From: an uncultured Mediterranea sp.
GTDB lineage: Bacteria > Bacteroidota > Bacteroidia > Bacteroidales > Bacteroidaceae
Direction: 5' to 3'
DNA: 64,000 nt
NCBI GenBank assembly: GCA_945641355.1
Contig: CALZEQ010000001.1
Location: 62,001 to 126,000 of the forward strand
Part shown: piece by piece, positions 61,286 through 64,000 of the stretch
How positions within the stretch are numbered: position 1 is the stretch's first letter
Layout of the letters: each line of letters begins with the position of its first letter
Translations under genes and position numbers: made by a program
The notes under the pieces: generated by a model
What the model was told of the DNA's origin: nothing
Seen by the model: only the letters and a program-made list of their open reading frames with translations
The model's database searches: none

Positions 61286-63028
61286 ATGGGTACGAAAAGC
61301 AGTTCTCGTTTTGTTCCGCTCATCATCGCGGTCAGTGTGGTGGTGGGCATCCTTATCGGGACATTCTATGCCAAGCATTACGGTGGCAACCGATTGGGAA
61401 TCATCAATGGCTCGTCAAACAAGCTGAATGCGCTGTTGAGGGTCATCGACGATCAGTATGTAGACACGGTCAATATGGCCGACCTGGTGGAGAAGGCGAT
61501 GCCGCAGATACTGGCGGAACTGGATCCGCACTCCACCTATATCCCTGCGCAGAAGCTGGAGGAGGTGAACTCCGAACTGGAAGGCAGCTTCAGCGGCATC
61601 GGCATCCAGTTCACCATTCAGGACGATACCATTCATGTGAACAGTGTCATTCAGGGCGGTCCCTCCGAGAAGGTAGGACTGATGGCGGGCGACCGCATCG
61701 TGCTGGTGGATGACTGCCTGTTCGTGGGAAAAGGATTGAGCAACGAGAAGGCCATGCGCACGCTGAAAGGCCCCAAGGGCACGCAGGTGAAGATTTCCGT
61801 CAAGCGCCCCACCGAGAAGGAGTTGCTCGACTTTACCATCACGCGCGGTGACATCCCGCAGAATACCATCGATGCGGCCTATATGCTGACCGATGATTTC
61901 GGTTACATCCAGATCAGCAAGTTCGGCCGCACCACGCACATCGAACTGCTGAATGCCATTGCACAGCTCAGTCACGAGCGTTGCAAGGGGCTGATTATCG
62001 ACTTGCGCGACAATACCGGCGGCTACATGGAGGCGGCTATCCGCATGGTGAACGAGTTCTTGTCCGAAGGCAAACTGATAGTCTATACCGAGGGACGCAA
62101 ATACCCCCGGATGGAGGAGTATGCCAACGGTACGGGCAGCTGCCAGAAACTGCCCTTGGTCGTGCTGGTGAACGAAGCCTCTGCTTCGGCCAGCGAAATC
62201 TTTGCCGGATCTATTCAGGACAATGACCGGGGCACCATCGTCGGCCGCCGTTCGTTCGGCAAGGGATTGGTTCAGCAACCCATTGACTTCAGCGACGGGT
62301 CGGCCATCCGTCTCACCATTGCCCGCTACTATACCCCCTCGGGCCGTTGCATCCAGCGTCCGTATGAGAGTGGTAAGGACAGCCGGTACGAAATGGATTG
62401 GATCAACCGCTACGAGCATGGCGAATTCTTCTCGAAGGACAGCATCAAGCTGAACGAAGAGGAACGCTACACCACCACCTTGGGCCGTCCCGTCTATGGT
62501 GGGGGTGGCATCATGCCCGATGTCTTCGTGCCGCAGGACACCACAGGCATCACCTCGTACCTGATAGAAGCCAGCAACAGGGGGCTGATCCGCCAGTTCT
62601 GTTTCCACTACACCGACCAGAACCGCAAGACACTGGAGAAGTATGAAAACGAAGAGGCCTTGATGAAGTACCTGCTCCGTCAGGGTATTGTAGAGCAGTT
62701 TATCCGTTTTGCCGAGCAGAAGGGACTGAAACGTCGCAACCTGTTGATTCATAAATCGTACAAGCTGCTCGAACGGAATGTCTATGGAAGCATCATCTAT
62801 AATATGCAGGGCATGGAGGCCTATATCCGCTATATCAATCAGAGTGATGCCACGGTACTCAAGGCGTTGGAGATTCTGAAGAATGGTGAAGCCTTCCCCC
62901 AAGCCCCCGAGATGGTGGAGAATGATGACAATGAAGACAATGGAAAACAAAAAAGAACTGCGCAAGCAGATCTCTTTACTGAAGACCCGGTATCGTGCTA
63001 CCGGCTTGCGTCAGTCAGACTCTGCTAA
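61286..63028 (+). CDS. S41 family C-terminal processing peptidase
   Basis: 580 aa. An N-terminal signal anchor (VPLIIAVSVVVGILIGTFYA). PDZ domain (about 85-170, ELEGSFSGIGIQFTIQDDTI; GPSEKVGLMAGDRIVLVDD). Catalytic S41 domain with nucleophilic Ser in VNEASASASEIFAGSIQDND (about 302-321) and Lys in RRSFGKGLVQQP (about 329-340); GDIPQNTIDAAYMLTDDFG and LRDNTGGYMEAA are typical. It cleaves C termini of periplasmic proteins. The last about 30 residues (NGKQKRTAQADLFTEDPVSC to LC) overlap the next gene by 89 bp and look unlike the family, so the original stop may have been lost. Confidence 0.93.
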   Translation: MGTKSSSRFVPLIIAVSVVVGILIGTFYAKHYGGNRLGIINGSSNKLNALLRVIDDQYVDTVNMADLVEKAMPQILAELDPHSTYIPAQKLEEVNSELEGSFSGIGIQFTIQDDTIHVNSVIQGGPSEKVGLMAGDRIVLVDDCLFVGKGLSNEKAMRTLKGPKGTQVKISVKRPTEKELLDFTITRGDIPQNTIDAAYMLTDDFGYIQISKFGRTTHIELLNAIAQLSHERCKGLIIDLRDNTGGYMEAAIRMVNEFLSEGKLIVYTEGRKYPRMEEYANGTGSCQKLPLVVLVNEASASASEIFAGSIQDNDRGTIVGRRSFGKGLVQQPIDFSDGSAIRLTIARYYTPSGRCIQRPYESGKDSRYEMDWINRYEHGEFFSKDSIKLNEEERYTTTLGRPVYGGGGIMPDVFVPQDTTGITSYLIEASNRGLIRQFCFHYTDQNRKTLEKYENEEALMKYLLRQGIVEQFIRFAEQKGLKRRNLLIHKSYKLLERNVYGSIIYNMQGMEAYIRYINQSDATVLKALEILKNGEAFPQAPEMVENDDNEDNGKQKRTAQADLFTEDPVSCYRLASVRLC

Positions 63029-63476
63029 GATTTTGGCCGCCCTTGAAGCCCATCCGGCTTTCAGGGCGGCTGCTACTGTATTGCTCTATCACTCGCTGCC
63101 CGATGAGGTGGACACACACCGCTTTGTGGAGAAGTGGAGCGCACAGAAGCGCGTGCTGCTGCCTCAGGTGGTAGGCGATGACCTCTGTCTGCGCCGTTAT
63201 ACCTCTGCCGCTGATATGGCAGTGGGTGCCTACGGCATCTTGGAACCTGTAGGAGAACTCTTTACCGACTATGATTCCATTTCGCTGGTTGTAGTGCCCG
63301 GTGTGGCATTCGATGTAGCAGGCAATCGTCTGGGGCGCGGCAAGGGGTACTATGACCGCCTGCTGCCTCGCCTTGCTGCGGCATACAAGATAGGCATCTG
63401 TTTCCCGTTCCAGCTGGTCGACCGTGTGCCGGCTGAACCGTTTGACATCCGTATGGACGAAATCATATCGCAATGA
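62940..63476 (+). CDS. 5-formyltetrahydrofolate cyclo-ligase
   Basis: 178 aa from MENKKELRKQISLLKTRYRA; a longer in-frame ORF reaches 62883 inside the S41 gene, but the family N terminus is MENKKELRKQI. Motifs: VLLYHSLPDEVDTH (about 46-59), ILEPVGELFTDYD (about 99-111), VVVPGVAFDVAGNRLGRGKG (about 115-134) and YYDRLLPRL. It converts 5-formyl-THF to 5,10-methenyl-THF with ATP. Translation starts inside the S41 coding sequence (overlap 89 bp), an unusually long overlap. Confidence 0.9.
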   Translation: MENKKELRKQISLLKTRYRATGLRQSDSAKILAALEAHPAFRAAATVLLYHSLPDEVDTHRFVEKWSAQKRVLLPQVVGDDLCLRRYTSAADMAVGAYGILEPVGELFTDYDSISLVVVPGVAFDVAGNRLGRGKGYYDRLLPRLAAAYKIGICFPFQLVDRVPAEPFDIRMDEIISQ

Positions 63477-63497
63477 AGTCAAATTATCTTCCGCTCT

Positions 63498-63788
63498 CTA
63501 TCTGAAGATGATGTTGGTGATGACCTGTGCCCCTACGTGACGGTTCAGGTTGCGTACCAGCAGGTCGCGTCCCATCATCAGTTCTTGCCGTAGGGCTGCC
63601 GAGCTCAGGTGGACATACAGCGTCTGGTTGCGGATGGAGAGTTCGCGGGTGTACGAGGCAATGGTAGGCCCCAGCACTTCGGGCCAGGCACGCAGGAGCC
63701 GTTGCTCGTTCAGAGGGGCTTCCAGACTCTCTTGCCGCAGGTAGGTGCGTATCAGGTTGCCGATTGGTTCGGCATTGTTGCGTTTCAT
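63498..63788 (-). CDS. DUF721 domain-containing protein
   Basis: 96 aa, MKRNNAEPIGNLIRTYLRQE. DUF721 pattern: LRAWPEVLGPTIASYTREL (about 27-45), then LYVHLSSAALRQELMMGRD and LLVRNLNRHVGAQVITNIIF. DUF721 proteins are small, commonly found beside recF and gyrB; their function is not established, and DNA binding has been suggested. The ATG overlaps the recF stop by 4 bp (ATGA), so the two are translationally coupled. Confidence 0.92.
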   Translation of the reverse strand: MKRNNAEPIGNLIRTYLRQESLEAPLNEQRLLRAWPEVLGPTIASYTRELSIRNQTLYVHLSSAALRQELMMGRDLLVRNLNRHVGAQVITNIIFR

Positions 63789-64000
63789 GCCTCCTCCTCC
63801 TTCTCCGAAATGTTGCCGTGCTCTACCTGGAACATGCGGTAGTCGCCTCCTATCTTGTGCAGGATGCTGTCCAGATGCTCCCGGTTTGTGTCGGTGATGA
63901 AGATCTGTCCGAAGCCATCTCCTCCCACCAGCTTGATAATCTGCTCTACGCGCGATGCGTCCAGCTTGTCGAAGATGTCGTCCAGCAGCAGCAGAGGTAC
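63785..64000 (-). CDS. recF: DNA replication/repair protein RecF, C-terminal fragment
   Basis: The last 71 codons; the remainder lies beyond the right edge. Residues PLLLLDDIFDKLDASRVEQI include the Walker B (LLLLDDIFDKLD) of the RecF SMC-like ATPase; FGQIFITDTNREHLDSIL follows with the sensor region, and the protein ends EHGNISEKEEEA. It is part of the RecFOR pathway loading RecA at gaps. The downstream DUF721 gene overlaps its stop. Confidence 0.93.
   Translation of the reverse strand, partial: VPLLLLDDIFDKLDASRVEQIIKLVGGDGFGQIFITDTNREHLDSILHKIGGDYRMFQVEHGNISEKEEEA

Overview
The window looks like chromosome from a human-gut Bacteroides. Support comes from tandem SusC/SusD pairs, a hybrid two-component system (HTCS) regulator, many Bacteroides-type lipoproteins, and promoters of the form TTG/TTTG-N18..20-TAnnTTTG. 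I did not identify the species. No rRNA, tRNA or CRISPR array was seen.

Layout. (1) 1-2.1 kb, minus strand: a 2-oxoacid:ferredoxin oxidoreductase operon (TPR protein, ferredoxin, alpha subunit, an unlisted 57-aa two-helix membrane protein, beta subunit cut by the window edge). (2) 2.4-6.0 kb, minus: a 58-aa protein, yaaA, rpiB and transketolase. (3) 6.1-38.2 kb: a complete arabinan/L-arabinose utilisation locus. Minus strand, in transcription order: a LamG-containing surface lipoprotein, SusC, SusD, SusC, SusD, a small FN3-like lipoprotein, an endo-arabinanase-like GH43, aldose 1-epimerase, a sodium/sugar symporter, the Nudix-type regulator AraR, araD, araA, araB and a GH51 arabinofuranosidase. 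An HTCS sensor-regulator (30.1-34.4 kb) separates this arm from a plus-strand GH43-GH51 pair. Arabinan would be cut at the surface, imported by SusCD, trimmed by GH51, isomerised and phosphorylated by AraABD to xylulose-5-P, and passed to transketolase and RpiB. (4) 38.3-42.2 kb: an orphan VapE-like P-loop ATPase with a cysteine-containing partner, a four-unit 22-bp repeat array, GC-rich palindromes and a LacX-like epimerase. (5) 42.3-46.6 kb: a TonB-dependent receptor with a beta-helix-like lipoprotein. (6) 47.0-52.3 kb: a large coiled-coil surface lipoprotein next to an invertible DNA cassette, then a probable structured RNA gene. (7) 52.8-64 kb: guaA, a DUF5025-like lipoprotein, a probably truncated alpha/beta hydrolase, mscL, gapA, an M3 peptidase, a small lipoprotein, dCMP deaminase, an S41 peptidase, 5-formyl-THF cyclo-ligase, a DUF721 protein and the end of recF.

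Most notable observations. A 26-bp perfect inverted repeat (50665-50690 and 51843-51868) encloses a tyrosine recombinase and a consensus promoter that now points away from the surface-lipoprotein gene, so the window appears to show the OFF state of a phase switch. Beside it is a roughly 270-nt locus with its own promoter, a possible pseudoknot and a terminator. Both divergent arms of the arabinan locus carry the same operator geometry: two TCCACC repeats 21 bp apart, then exactly 20 bp to the -7 box. This is probably the HTCS binding site. Two independent 22-bp-period arrays also stand out.
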